Assembly (NCBI GenBank): GCA_905160935.1
Contig: CAJHZI010000429.1
Coordinates: forward strand, 84,501-148,500
DNA from: Enchytraeus crypticus
Lineage: Eukaryota > Annelida > Clitellata > Enchytraeida > Enchytraeidae
Direction: 5' to 3'
Length of the DNA: 64,000 bases
A model generated the notes under the pieces. It did not search any database. It saw only the letters and a program-made list of their open reading frames with translations, and was not told the DNA's origin. Positions within the stretch are counted from its first letter, which is position 1. Every line of letters starts with the position of its first letter. Made by a program: the position numbers and the translations under genes. This document shows positions 34,161-48,700 of the stretch, piece after piece.

Positions 34161-36638
34161 CTAACAGTTAAGAAAGTAAATAAATAAGTTTATTCTACCA
34201 GTTTATCATCATTATTTCTTTCTAATATTCTGTTTATTGACACGTCATTGGTACGTATATAATCTTACTCCCAGTCAGCGTTTTCTTCCTAGTTTTCAAA
34301 GAGCAACCCGTTTGCCAACAGGTTTATCGCATCAGAAAGATTTTATATGTAGCTTGCTTTCTCCTCTGTCTTTATATTCAGGCGTCATCGTGTGATGCTT
34401 TTGGCGTCTGTTGGGGCAGAATCTGCTTCAGACGTCCCTGATTTTGTTTTACGGCGAGGAACCGGACGTTAATTCCTTATTGATTGCTCGTTACTCACTT
34501 GAACTTTTAAACAGCCTTTAGCTTGGAGATAATAATAATAATAATAATAATAACAATAAAGGTTTAACGTCGGTTTCCTCATCCTGGGATGATGTCAGAG
34601 ACGTCCCCAACAGCACACATCACATAAAATATATGTAAATTGAGATGACGTTCCATTACCAGTCCAATCTCTTTTTCTTGATTAGCTGCCTCGACAACAG
34701 TGGCTCAACACAAAACAGTCAACTTATCTATCAGCCAACAATTGATTTAACTACTTTATTTGCCTTTCGATCATTAAATCTATAGATCTATCAAAAATTA
34801 AAGAATTCTTCAAACAATCAATTAATTAAGCAATCAGTACATCAGGAAATATGAATATTAGTAATAAATTACTAAATAAAAAGTGAATTTGATCCAGTTA
34901 AACCAGTCTCAGTAATACTTTTTACAAATAGAAATCAAATGGGCAAGAACTGGCCAACAATTGCGTAATTTTTGAGAGAAGTTGACAAATGTAGATTCCT
35001 ACCTATCGAAGAAACAGAAGTAGTGTAGCCTTGGCAGAGTGGGAAGCTTGTTCTGTTTTGAGGAAATTTTGGCAGCCTTACGTCCAGCTATCATCAGAAG
35101 CCCTTGTCTCGGTATTATCTCATCCCTAAAAAAACTCTGCTTTCTATCTCTTGATATCCTGAAGTCAGAATTCTTATGTACACTCTCAGAGCTCTCGAAG
35201 CTATCTGAAAAATCTGCACTTTTAATATTCATTTCCGATGACGATGTTTCAGTTTTCGTAACGGAAGGATTTACGTCTTGTGTGAGTGTTACCAGGGCCA
35301 GTGGTTTTAGAGCGGTGGAATTTTCCCGTTCGGGGGAAAGTTCAACTTTGTAAGAGTTTTGAGGCTCTTCAGATAGACATATCTGAATGGAAGACTCGGA
35401 GCCTTCAATGGAGTTAGGTTCACTAGGGCAGATGTCTTCCAGTTCATCACATTGCACAGTCTCGACCTGTGAAATCATCGTGAGTACAAAACCTATGAAT
35501 ACTGGATCAGAAAGTATCAAAATTTTATGATGTTAAAATCTGTGAAAATAATTCACCAGTTTCATTTCACTAAAGTCTCCACAGCATATCAGTCAATATT
35601 TCTAAAGTGCAATATTACAGTAGAGTACAATATTAAACTACAGCATATTTCTAGAGTGCTTCCTTGTGCAGAATAACCCAGTAGAACTAATGAATAAATA
35701 GAGAGTTAATCAGACCCTTAGAACAGTGAAATAGACTGGAATCGATATAAAAAAGCTGTACAGATTATATTGCAAGTTAGCAGTCCATTTCTATGTACGG
35801 ATATCAGTTATGTAAAGAAAAATTAAAAGTCCTATATTACGTAAAGCACAAAACAAAATGGCAAATCAGCTCAGTGTGTAGAGGGTTCGACGCCATGAAA
35901 CGTCAAATGACAATTCGTGAAGTCGCAGGGTCGATTCCAAATTTGGATATACAAAGGATTGACAACAGGGACAATTAAGTAAAAATTGTGTAATGGGTTA
36001 AGCATGTTGAATTATAAACGTAGTTGTCATCATTGTTTATTAGGAAATATGTGTATGGAAACCATATTAATTTTAAGATTTATAATGTTTAACGTCTGTT
36101 TCCTGATCAAGAGAGATACTGTAACAGACTATGTCTCTCTTGATCCGGCAGAGTATTTCAAAGGTATAGTTCGCATTTACACCCACAACATTAGGCGCCC
36201 ACCTAGGCGCCCACCTAGGCGCCCACCAACCGAATGCCTCTTTGACGTTGGTTTGGATCTTAGTGATTTAATTAATACATTCAATATTATTTCCAATTAA
36301 TAATAACAAATCATTTTCTTCTCTTGAATCCCAGTTCAGCTAGGGTCTAGGTCGAAGTCGGTAAGACATTCGACAGCGGATCAGTAGGTGCGGGGTTCAA
36401 ATCCTGGGCTCGACCATCACTGACATTGCTTTCGAGTGAGGAAACTGACGTTAACCTTAGCATTATCAGCTAGGGTCGGGATATGAATAGACTTTCTCCA
36501 CTGCTCTCTGTGGAGTGAGGAACTTTCCCATTCGTTTTAGAAAATTTTGTAGCTATTTCTGGAGCCTAGGCGCCCACCAACCGAATGCCTCTTTGACGTT
36601 GGTTTGGATCTTAGTGCTTATGGGTAAATATTATTGTA

Positions 36639-36692
<54 letters not shown>

Positions 36693-36745
36693 ATATATAT
36701 ATATATACTCTAAATATATATATATATACAGTATATATATATGCA

Positions 36746-36793
<48 letters not shown>

Positions 36794-39700
36794 CATTTTA
36801 CGAAACGTCCAGTCTACGGTTGGTCTACTCTTCAGAAACCCGGAAACTACACAGGTAAATTACTACTAACAAATACGAACAAAAATAATTACATTACTTT
36901 AAATATTTGAGTTAAATATTATATTGATCACTCAATACATTTAATATTATAAGGTAATTAAAACGTAATTTAATATTAAAGCAACACTTGTAAATTACTA
37001 GTAACAAACACGAATAAAAGTATTTATATTATTTTAAATATTTTAGTTAAATATTATATTGATCACACAATATATTTAATGATATATATCTGGCTGGAGC
37101 CAGTGGCGAAGTCGGTAAGATACTCGACCGCGGATCAGTATGTGCGGGGTTCAAATCCTGGGCTCGCCCGTCACTGACATCGCTTTCGAGTGAGGAAACT
37201 GACGTTAACCTTTGTATTTAGCAGCTTTAGCTTTAATATAGTAACGTACCCTGACAGATCGGCGTACATGCCGGTCCCGGGACAACTTGATCTTCAGCAC
37301 TCTCGCTGTGTCCATCATCGTCCTCCTCCTCAGTGATCTTGATTCCGTCACGTCATCTGCAGATGTTCCCACAACATCGCGCTCCACTGGACTGGATCTC
37401 CCTGCCTCAGAGGCACGGTCGACTGTATGTCGAGCACTATCGGTACATGCATATAGGTCTGGCGCAGATTTTGATTCTTCTGTTAATTCGGCAGATGCAG
37501 GATTCGTAGAGTTTGTGTGCTCACTTGGCAACGATTGTACGCTTAAAATTGCAGAAATATTATACTCTATTATTTTATTTATTTATATAATTAAATACTA
37601 GAGAAAGTGCAATGTATTATAAATAATGCATAAATAGTAATTAAGTTATAGAACTATTCAAGAGAAAATACAAACAGAATCAATTAGTATCATTGCCGCG
37701 AAATTCTGGAGAAGACATACTTAATCGACAAAATAAAATTCATTTAAATTCATACATCTACCCTGACTATTTTTGATCACCGGACCGGGTTTCGTTTAGG
37801 ACCTTACTTCTCCTCAGCACATTTTTTGTAGATTGATTTGGGTGAATTGATCTGTAGTTATGTGTGGTGTAGGAACGTCCCTGACATCATTCTTCGATAA
37901 GAAAACGGACGTTAAACCTCTATTATTATTATTATTATTATCATTATTGTTATTATTACTATTATTATTATTATTAGTAGTAGTAGTAGTAAACAATTTC
38001 AGCTAATGTTAGTGTAATTAAGCTAAAATCTCCAGGAAAATATCGTCGTTAACACACGTACAGGTATTGTTGGTCAAATACGAATAGCGGTGCCGTGCTT
38101 GACCGTGAGTTGTGGATAATCACTAGCAGGCGGGCTCTGGTCTAGAATAGTAGCTAATAAGAACACTAGTATATTCATAGCCACGCCCCTCAGGTGGTCC
38201 TTTAGACCAAATACGGCGATGGTCGAGGGGTAAAACGGTTCACCGGTACACCTGACACCCATTATAGTGAAATGATCAACTATGTTGATATCTATCACTT
38301 TTTAATACCACATGTTTAAATCGTTAGTCAATTTTTTATTCCATTTTCCGTGTAACCAGTCCAGTGAATGTCCGAGATTTGACTCTCAGATCAGCGCGCT
38401 GGGATTCGAAACCACGAGGGTTTAATTCACCTCAGGATCTGTCATTTAAAACTTCATGACGATATCCATTCGCTATTGAGACATTCAATACGACGTTTTA
38501 AAGAGAAGCCCATTTGGCCTATGACCTTGACGTTAAGCCCACAAAAAGTAAAATAAGAAATACAATCTCTATTGTATTTTACTGCAGAATTAAAAAATGT
38601 TTCATACTAAGGCATTTTCCGGATAGATTGCAAGACTCACCTGCTATATTGAGTTGAGGTCATTTTAACATCTTCGCTAGCAAAGTCATGATATGGAGTC
38701 TGTTTATCTGATTGTGCTTCCTGTTGGCAAACTGAGTGAATACTCTCGCCAGACGTTTTCTTCTTGTACAACTCAGAACTTTCTTCCAGAGAATCTAATT
38801 CAATGCATTCTTGATCTCGCAGCTGCTTGACTAGATTGTTTTCAATGAACTGACTTGAATCCTGTTTGTGCTTTGTCATCTTCTCTTCCGCTTCATTTTG
38901 TGTGTCGTCTTCCAGATGTTCTTCCTTAAGACCAACTTTAGAATGTTCTGATGGTGCCAGACTTTCGTTTGTATTATGACGCTGAGATTGGTTCATTTGA
39001 CATTTCTGAACTTGGTTACTTTCAGGACAAAGATGTTGCTGTTGTTGGCTGAGCTGGTTTATATGTTGTGACCCCGAGATATTCTGTTGTGATGTCATCA
39101 GAGGCCTATTAGTAGGAAGAGCTAATTCTGACTTACAAATTTGAACATTTCCATGTTGCTGTCCTTGTTCCATCGGCTCTTTTTTACTAGAAGACATTTG
39201 CGGAAAAACACGAGTCTCCAAATGCGGCATATTTTGTTTGTTCTCATTAACGGAGGTATTACCAGTTATAAGGAAGCCTTCCGATGAGGAGACAGTGCCG
39301 TTCAAATTTGAAATTCCATCTTTTAGCTGAATATCTTCAGTATTTTGATTGATTTCATAAGTTTGCATCAATTCATCTGAAATCTGAGAATCCTCTGCAG
39401 GATCAGGAGCAAGATCGGGATAAGAAATTGGACCAGGAGCATGATCTGAATCAGTAGAAGGAGCAGAGTCAGGAACAAAATCAGGAGCAGAAGCAGGAGC
39501 AGGAGCAGAATCAGGATCAGAACCAGGAGCAGGAGCAGAATCAGGAGCTGAATCCTGAGCAGAATCAGGAGCAGGAGCAGAATCAGGAGCTGGGCCTTTA
39601 TTCTGCTCAGACTCTAAGAAGCTCCTGTCACCAAGCAGACCAGAGTTCTTCGTAATTGCGCCATTTGCTAACTCAGCCAGACAGATTTTCTCAATATTGA

Positions 39701-42700
39701 CAAGCGCTATATAACAGGTTTTATTCAACTTTGGCGAAATTTTGCTAGAAATCATTTCTTTCGCTACCTCAGATTTCAAGTTAGGTGAAAATTTGTTAGC
39801 CGTCATTTCTTTGGCTACCTCAGAGTCTGAAATCTTCTTCGATTCAGTCCTGTCTACTTCAGCATCGTTGAAGTACTTAGGCTTAGCGACATCATCGTTC
39901 ACATTAGTGATCACATTCTCTTTTCTACATCTCTGCTCGCACGACTTCTTATTGTCAAAGCTGTAACTTGCAATGTCTCTATCGAATGTTAGCTCTTGCG
40001 TAATCGTGAGTTGATTTAATAGCGCCAGGCTAATCTGAACTAATATAGAAGGTTCTCCGTTAATCATTTTCAGTTCACTCAGCATTTCTTTGTTTGATAT
40101 GCTCTTCAGATCTTCATCAGATGTATTGTCTTCTTTCTCGTTTACATTCTGATTAACATCAGTTGAAATTTTTTCAACTCGTAGTTTCTTTTTTTCGATC
40201 TCTTTTTCGACTGATGTGGAAGAATCATAGGATTCATTATTGCATCTTTTTCTAATATTTCTACTTGCAACCAAAGCATCATCGCTTTTTGAAAAATCTC
40301 CTCTTCTGGAAGGCGAATATTTCTTACGCATAACATTCGAATAAATGGGCGATTTGACGCAGCGACGACGCACTGTTCTAATATTTCGTCCATCAGTGTT
40401 GCCGTTTACTTTAACATTTTCTCTATTATCGGCGTTGACAGTTTTATCGAAATGCTTACCCTTAAATTTGTTAGATTTCATAAGATTAAGATGGTAAGTT
40501 CCCTTGCCAGTTTGAAATCCCCTCCGGCTTATCTTTTCATCAGAACGATGAGAAGTTTTTCTTGATATTGGATTTGTACGTTCTGGACTTATTCTCGTGA
40601 GAGGGGTGGGGGGCGGGGAGAGGGACCCCCCTGACACTGGGGAGGAAGGGGACCCCGGCAGATGAGTGAAAAATGGATTTGGAGTCACTGATGCATTGTC
40701 TTTGGCGTAACATGGGTTGTTGAGAAACACTGACGGTGATAGCGGTAGTAGTATAGGCGCAGGTTCAGATGACGATGATGATAGAGACGATGAATCAGCC
40801 GATGAGTTTGAAGGTGATGATAATGCCGGAGATAATGATGATGACGATGATGATGTAGATGATGATGTAATGGAGGATAGCGACGTTAATGATGCTGATC
40901 TCTTCATTTGTGACTCATTGAAGCCAGTGTGAACAGTTTTCAGTTCTCTTGTTTCAGTCTCAATGGAAGGGGTTGACCGATCAATCTACGAGTGTAAAAG
41001 AACTAGTAGTATTAATAGCATTTATTATTACTTATTAATTATTTCAATCTATTTATTAACATTAACGTTAATATTCTACACTATTTATTTTATTAGAATT
41101 ACTGACAATTAATGATACTATTTTATGTAATTACTTTTATTTCTATCGTCAGTTTCCTCACTCGAAAGCAATGTCAGTGACCGGCGAGCCCAGGATTTGA
41201 ACCTAGCACATACTGATCCGCGATTGAATAACTTAACAACATCGCCACTGGCTCCAGCCAAAAAATTGAATATAGTTTTCTTCTTCACTAGAAGTTACTA
41301 TAGTAAACCGACAGAGTAAGCGGTTTTATGGAGTTGTTTCGTTGCTTCGAAATTAATTATTCGAGGAATATAGTTTGCGTGTATCTAAAAGTATTACATA
41401 CCTTGTGCCTGTATCTAAAGCATTACATACCTTGTGCCTGTATCTAAAGCATTACATACCTTGTGCCTGTATCTAAAGCATTACATACTTTGTGCCTGTA
41501 TCTAAAGCATTACATACCTTGTGCCTGTATCTAAAGCATTACATACTTTGTGCCTGTATCTAAAGCATTACATACCTTGTGCCTGTATCTAAAGCATTAC
41601 ATACTTTGTGCCTGTATCTAAAGCATTACATACCTTGTGCCTGTATCTAAAGCATTACATACCTTGTGCGAGTATCAAAAAATATTACATACATTGTGTG
41701 TTTATCTAAAATTATTACATACTTTGTGTGTGTATCTAAAAGTATTGCATACCTTGTCCGTGTATCTAAAAGTATTACATACCTTGTCCGTGTATCGAAA
41801 AGTATTACATACCTTGTGCCTGTATCTAAAAGTAGTACATACCTTGTGCCTGTATCTAAAAGTATTACATACCTTGTGCGTGTATCTAAAAGTATGTCTT
41901 GAATGTCTTAATAGCGTAGGGGTAAAGTCATGAAATTTAGAATGACAGATCCTAAGGTGAATTGAACCCTCGTGGGTTCGAATCCCTGTCGCGCTGATCT
42001 GAGAGTAAAATCTCGAACATTCATTGGACTGGTTATACGTAAAATGGAATAAATTGCCTAACGGTTTGAACATGAGGTTTTAAAAAGTGATAGATAACAA
42101 CATAGTTGATCATTTCACTATAATGCGTGCTTACTTTATTACATACCTTCTGTTTCAATCCTTCCATTCCCTCAGCATCCGAGCACTCCGGTGTGTGGCA
42201 GGACACGAAACTTCCAGGAGTTGAGAGTTCCGAAGGAGGGTTGGAACTCGAGGAGGGGGTCCCGGGGCTACTGGACACTTCATCCGGGAAGCAATGGGAC
42301 ATAGGTGATTGTGCCGGGAAGTCACACTGGGGATCGAGAGAATTTATTGAATCCGTTTGAAATGAGTTGATAAATACCGGGGGGTATTTCCCCTTAGGTA
42401 GAACTCTTGTATTTCCATAGCTATGACTGGCCTGCAAAAACATAAGCGATTTTAAGCTAAACACCGCACGAGAGTGAGAGAGAGACGGAGTGAGAGAGAA
42501 AGAAAGAATGAGAGAGTGAGTGTGTGAGTGAGTGTGGGAGAATGAGAGCGAGTGAGAGAAAGTGAGATAGTGAGAGAGAGCAAGAGAAAGTGAGAAAGAG
42601 AGAGAGCTTGAGAGAGAGAGTGAGAGAGAGTGAGCGTGTGAGAGAGTGAGAGAGAGAGTGAGAGAGAGAGTGAGAGAAAGTGAGAGAGAGAGAGAGTGAC

Positions 42701-45700
42701 AGAGAGTGAGAAAGCAGCAGCTTTAAATATACGTGCATAAATGTAGAGTTTACTCATAGACATAATTAGGCTTATAATAAATTTAATTACTTGCGCTGAT
42801 CGTAGAAAGCTAGTAAGGAAGATCAATAAAATAACAGCACTTTTAAAGTAATAGCTAAGATAACTGAGCTAAGCCAAAACAGATAACAAATACAGTATTT
42901 ACAATAATTATCATGATATTTAGATATAATATTTAATTCAAAAACCAAATTGTTTCTAAAATTCGTACGCTGAACATCGCCTTAGTTTATAAAAATGTTC
43001 AATCAAAACCTTTATTCCAATGAATTCGAAAGGAAAGGACTCAATTCAATAACGAAGCTTTATCAGGCAATCAATCAATCAATAATCAATAAGAATCTAA
43101 TGTCCTTTTTCTCGCCATAAGGCACTGTCAGGGATGTCTCTATAGTCATCATGGCAGCAGGTCACATGGGGTCAGTTCAGATCAATAGTTGAATACGCAA
43201 TAAAATTATGAGCAACCTGAGATGTGCAGGTTATACATTGAGATATGCCACAACACAAACTAAATTTTAACCTCTTCTTGGTGATTATCCGTAATATCTA
43301 AGGTCTTCTGAGAAGTATCTTCATCATCACTGTCCGTATCATCATCATCATCATCGTCGTCATCATCATCATCATGCTCAATGCAACTGTATACTCTTTT
43401 AATGGCTCTGATGTTCTTTCTGCCTCTTCCTTTGTATGAGAGTAAGGAAGCTTTTCCTTTAGTCCCAGAAGTGCTGGGAACGCAAGGCTGTAGGCTATTT
43501 AGGAAAACATAAAAGTTGCATTAAACTATTTCAAAAGTTGATTCAATGAATACAAATGAGAGAGCAAATATGAAATAAAAATCTGTGAAAGTTAGACCTG
43601 TAAATGTCCTAACGGTGAACTAACTCTATGGTCCTCGTCACTGGTTTATAGATATGGTGTGGATAGATATAGTGTAGACTGAATCGTGACGGTAGCCAAT
43701 TAAGTATTAGCAATATAAGTAATAGCAATATGCTTTTTTCGCATTACAATCTAAATCTTAAATTTGGAATCATTTACGCCAATACTTGTGAATCCCTAAT
43801 CCAACTCCAAAATCTTGAACATTCCCAGCTTTAACAATCTTTACTTAGTCAACAGATTTAATTACAAATTCATCAGCACTTCCAGCTTTATCAGGCTTTT
43901 TTATACTATAAATAGATAATAAAACTGTTTCATCACTACAAACTTTATCACATGCTTTACATAGTCAACAGATTTCATAATCATTGGCGAAATTATTCCT
44001 CATAATCATTAAAAACCATACAAAGAAAATGTTAAACGTATATAACTTCACCAGATATTGTTGAGGACGTTCCTATATAGAAATTGCGTAATATCGAGTA
44101 ACAAACCTTTGAGATGGAACTTGCATGATCAAGTGAAAAACCAATAATCGTTTTCGTTTAAAGAACAAGTGTTAAAATACTTTAAAACGTCGTCGAATAT
44201 TTGCACATATGAGAGGGGTATGGCTCAGAAATCTATATCTTCGTTATCTTCTGTTATTTCAAAACAATCTGACAACCGCAGATAGGCACCATATGGACAC
44301 ACGAGATAGAACATACGAACATATCCCACGCAATCTCTAATCATTAACCCTTTTCAATTGATTGACTTCGCTGACTCCTTAGAAATGCATTCTACATAGC
44401 TTAAGCTTTCAAAACATATTTGATTATATAGTTTTGAATAATAAAAATTAGTAAAATGGATTAGTTTAGTAAAACAGCAAATAAGGAAATACTTGTAGGC
44501 AAAAATAATGTACAAATATATTATATAATTGATAATTATTATACGTATAAAATTTATTATTATTAGCGTATTACAAATTAATTTTATTAATATGGAAATT
44601 GTGATAGTTACATTTTTATTAGTAAATTGTAATAATTGTAAATTGTAAAATGAATTGATTTGGTGATTGATTTAGTGAATTTAATTGATTTAATTAATGG
44701 CTAAGTAGGCTTAAGCCGGTTTTAACGTCATTTTCATCGCTCTAAATAATGTCAATGACGGGCGAGATAAGGATTTGAACCCAGCACATACTTATGCTCA
44801 ACTAGAAACCTGCCGAAGCTGCCACTGGGTCAATCTTTTTTTTATTTGATTCAAAGATATCTGAAAAGATTGCCTAATTAATTGATAGAATCCAAAATTG
44901 ATCGTATGACCAATTAATAAATAAATAAAATGCTGAAAAAATGAAACAGACCAGGGGGGAGAATTACGTAAAACTGGTGCTGTGATTTCAGAGTTTGACT
45001 CAACGGCATTGAAAGAAATGTTGAAATATTTTTCCTTGATTTCATCATCCTCCTCACTCTCATCGATAGCTCGCAGCTTCGCCTCAGTGGGGCAAGTTGA
45101 CTGGTAACTGGTCGCCTCTTTCTAGACACATCAAAATCAACGATAATCAAAAGGCAACGATTACTAATAACCATGGAGGGGAATGGAGGAAATAACGAAA
45201 ACTACAACAAAAAAACAGAAACCAAGAAAGGAAACTATGTAGCACATGCGGTATGTCATGTGTGTAACTACGCGAACAAAAAAAAAATCAAGTCATTGCA
45301 ACTTTCGTAGAATCTGTATTTGTTCAGGCACAATTGATTTTTTTGATTGTGTCTATTATTCCATTATAGGTCTATTATTCCATTATTATTATTATTCATT
45401 ATTCCATTATTGTTCCATTATAGGCGCAAAAAAGTTAGCAAAAATAAGAATAAGAATTGATGTAAAATAGGCCTACCTAAATGGATTTTCAAATGATATA
45501 GCACTAATTATTAGACTTAGATTGAGAGACAGAGAGAGAAAGAAGAATGATAGAATGAGAGAGAGAGAGAGAGACGGACAGACAGAGACATAGAGACAAA
45601 CAGAGAGTCATCATAGATTCGTACTGATACAGCAATATTTAAGCCAACATCAACAACAGCTTTAAATGCCTGAAAAGACTGAGACACAAAGGTAGTAGTT

Positions 45701-48700
45701 ACTAATAATTATTACCTCTGTGGTTTGCTCAACTCCATGACCAGACGTTTCTATGTTACCACTAGTATCACCGATGTTCCCAAAAAATTCATCGAAGCAG
45801 CTGCTGCCGCTTTCATTGCTCCTGCTAGAGCAGCTGCTACATTTATTACCTGTAGCTTGATTGGAACAGCTGCTACATTTGCTGCCTGTAGCTTGATTGG
45901 AACAGCTGCTACATTTGCTGCCTGTAGCTTGATTGGAACAGCTGCTACATTTGCTGCCTGTAGCTTGATTGGAACAGCTGCTACATTTGCTGCCTGTAGC
46001 TTGATTGGAACAGCTGCTACAGCTGTTGTTGCCAGCTCTACTGACATTACGTGTAGAAATTTGTTCTTTACTATAAATAGCAATTTCATATATTAATATT
46101 CATATTGATAGTATTACAATAACAAATTTATATAAATAATTACAATAAAGTTTATAATTTTCTCCTGGAACAAGATTTCATAAAAGTCGTATCATTTCTA
46201 TCTTGAATTCCCAGTCTTGTCCATAAGATTAGTTAGTTATTTAATATAAAAGTCAGTCAGTATTGCTTTCTGCGAAATTAAAAAATAATCTAGAAGAACG
46301 AATAATGTAGAAGAACGAATAATGTAGAAGAACGAATAATCTAGAAGAACGAATAATCTAGAAGAACGAATAATCTAGAAGAACGAATAATCTAGAAGAA
46401 CGAATAATGTAGAAGAACGAATAATCTAGAAGAAAGATTAGCTAACACCGGTAAGCATATAGTATACACAACAGGTACCGGCTTCTGATTTTAGTTTTGA
46501 TAATGATTTAGACTTTAGTTAGTAACGGTTGGAGTCAGTGGCGATGTCGGTAAGATATTCGACCGAGGATCAGTATGTGCGGGGTTCAAATCCTGGGCTC
46601 GCCCGTCACTGACATCGCTTTCGAGTGCGGAAAATGACGTTAACCTTAGCTTTACCAGCTTTTTAAAGCAAACAAAAACAACGAGTTATAAGCTGATCTG
46701 CGGTTTTGAATTCCTATCTGTAGCTTAACAAGCTGTAAGAATGAAAACTAGACCATAATTATGTGCAAGCACAGATACCAAATGTCACACACAAGGTTTA
46801 TCTCATGTTAACTTGTGCAATTTACTTTTCGCACTATTTTGTAACACAATTTATCAATCGATCGCCATCACGTTTCCGGCCCATTCATCGAGAGTGACGT
46901 CATAACGTGAATTTCACAAATAAACTTCATAATTCGATATTATAATATCTGAAATTAAATGTTGGTAAACATATCAGCTTTCGCCCTATATATCAGAACA
47001 GTTCCTCGATAAACTAAGCAATAAATTCTTATTGATTGATTGTTTGAATGGCTCAATAGAGCAATGGATAGAGGTGTAGATAACGTCATGAAGTTTTAAA
47101 TTACAGACCCTGAGGTGAATTAAACCTTCGTGGGTTCGAATCCCAGCCGCGCTGATCTGAGAGTAAAATCTCGGACATTTACTGGACTGGCTACATGGAT
47201 AATGGACAATATCGCCTAACGGATTAAACATGTGGTTAGATATCAACGTATTTGATCATTTCACTATGATGTGTGTGTTGTTGACATGATATGAACAATA
47301 ATACAATAGTATTTGCAAACTGTAGGATGAGCATGTGAAACTAGATCCATTTTTCTATAGACTATATTTTGCATTTAAGCAGGATCGCGACAAAACTGAC
47401 AAAATTTATAATTTTGAGCCGTGTATCAGTCTGAATGTACATAATTATCGACTCGCAGTATTTGTCAGATAAAGGTCTTCCAACGACAAGCAGATCCATT
47501 TTAAACATTTTAGAAATGGGGTTCCGTCAGACACTTAATTAAAGGAATATTAATTTTTATTACAAAATCCCTCTTCGCCTTGCTCTCTTCGTGGAAATTA
47601 GTAATGATGTTAGAAATATAAGTAAAACCAAAAATGATAATAAAGTACACAGAGAGAGTGTTCTTGTGTGTGTATGTAAGCGTGTGCGCATGTGTGAATG
47701 AGTGTGTGTATGTGTGTATATATGCGCACATGTGCGTGCGCGTGTTTGTGTGTGTATGAGAAAGTGAGAGAGAGAGAAAACATATTATACCAGTCTACTT
47801 TAATGAATTGATTTGTAGCATCAATACAGGACGCTTTGTCTATCGTACTGTCATCTTCCACTTCGTAAACTGTTACACAAAATTAGAAAGCATATGCTGT
47901 ACAAAAACGGATGTTACGAATACTATACTATTAAAAATCATTGCTATCTTTAAGCGATAGTTGAATTAAATTTCTTGCATGGCAAAAGCCTACTTTGTCA
48001 TTTCTATTCGACAGTATAAACAGGTGCAATATGTACGGATTAAAATTAGTATAGCATGTCAAAGTCATATTCGCAAAATTGCAGGCTTTGAGACTTACAT
48101 GTCGCAAATTGTCATATCTATAAGCAATCGAGAATATTACATTTCCGTCACAAAGAATATTAAAATCTGAGAATATTATTACAATCAGCAATTGATCAGT
48201 TGCTGAAAGCGTAGGCTTAAGCTGTTTCAGCTCTCTTAGCGCACTGCCTACTGGCAGGTCCATGGTATATAACGCCTCCACTCGTCTCTCTCTTCCGTTT
48301 TCCTCTTCATGTCCAAATACGAGTGGATCTTTAGTTCATCTATAACCATCCTTTTGATATACCTTAATTCTTAGGGATTTTGCTTATGACGAGGTGAACC
48401 CCCTATACCTTCCTCAGCTTCGAATCTGTTCCATGCATATGCAATTTCATGCACTTGCCTCTTTTCAAACATATAGGAAAAGTTAAGGATAAGTAGAACC
48501 TTGACGTTGACTACGAACTTACGTTACCCAATAATTTCTTTCGTTTTACTTTTCTTCCGCTCAAATAAACACAAGAACTTGACATGATCTATACCTATTT
48601 ATTTTATTTACATATTTTTGTCTTCAGCTATTAGAAAAATTAACTTTCTACAAACTAATCGAATGAAAAAGTAAATTTGTCAGGTGCTTCGATAAATTAT

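Noticed and set aside
41637-42073. Protein-coding repeats (HTLCVYLK-like) across the 29-bp minisatellite
   Set aside because: The frames arise from repeat periodicity on both strands, and the region is an intron of the AFF gene.
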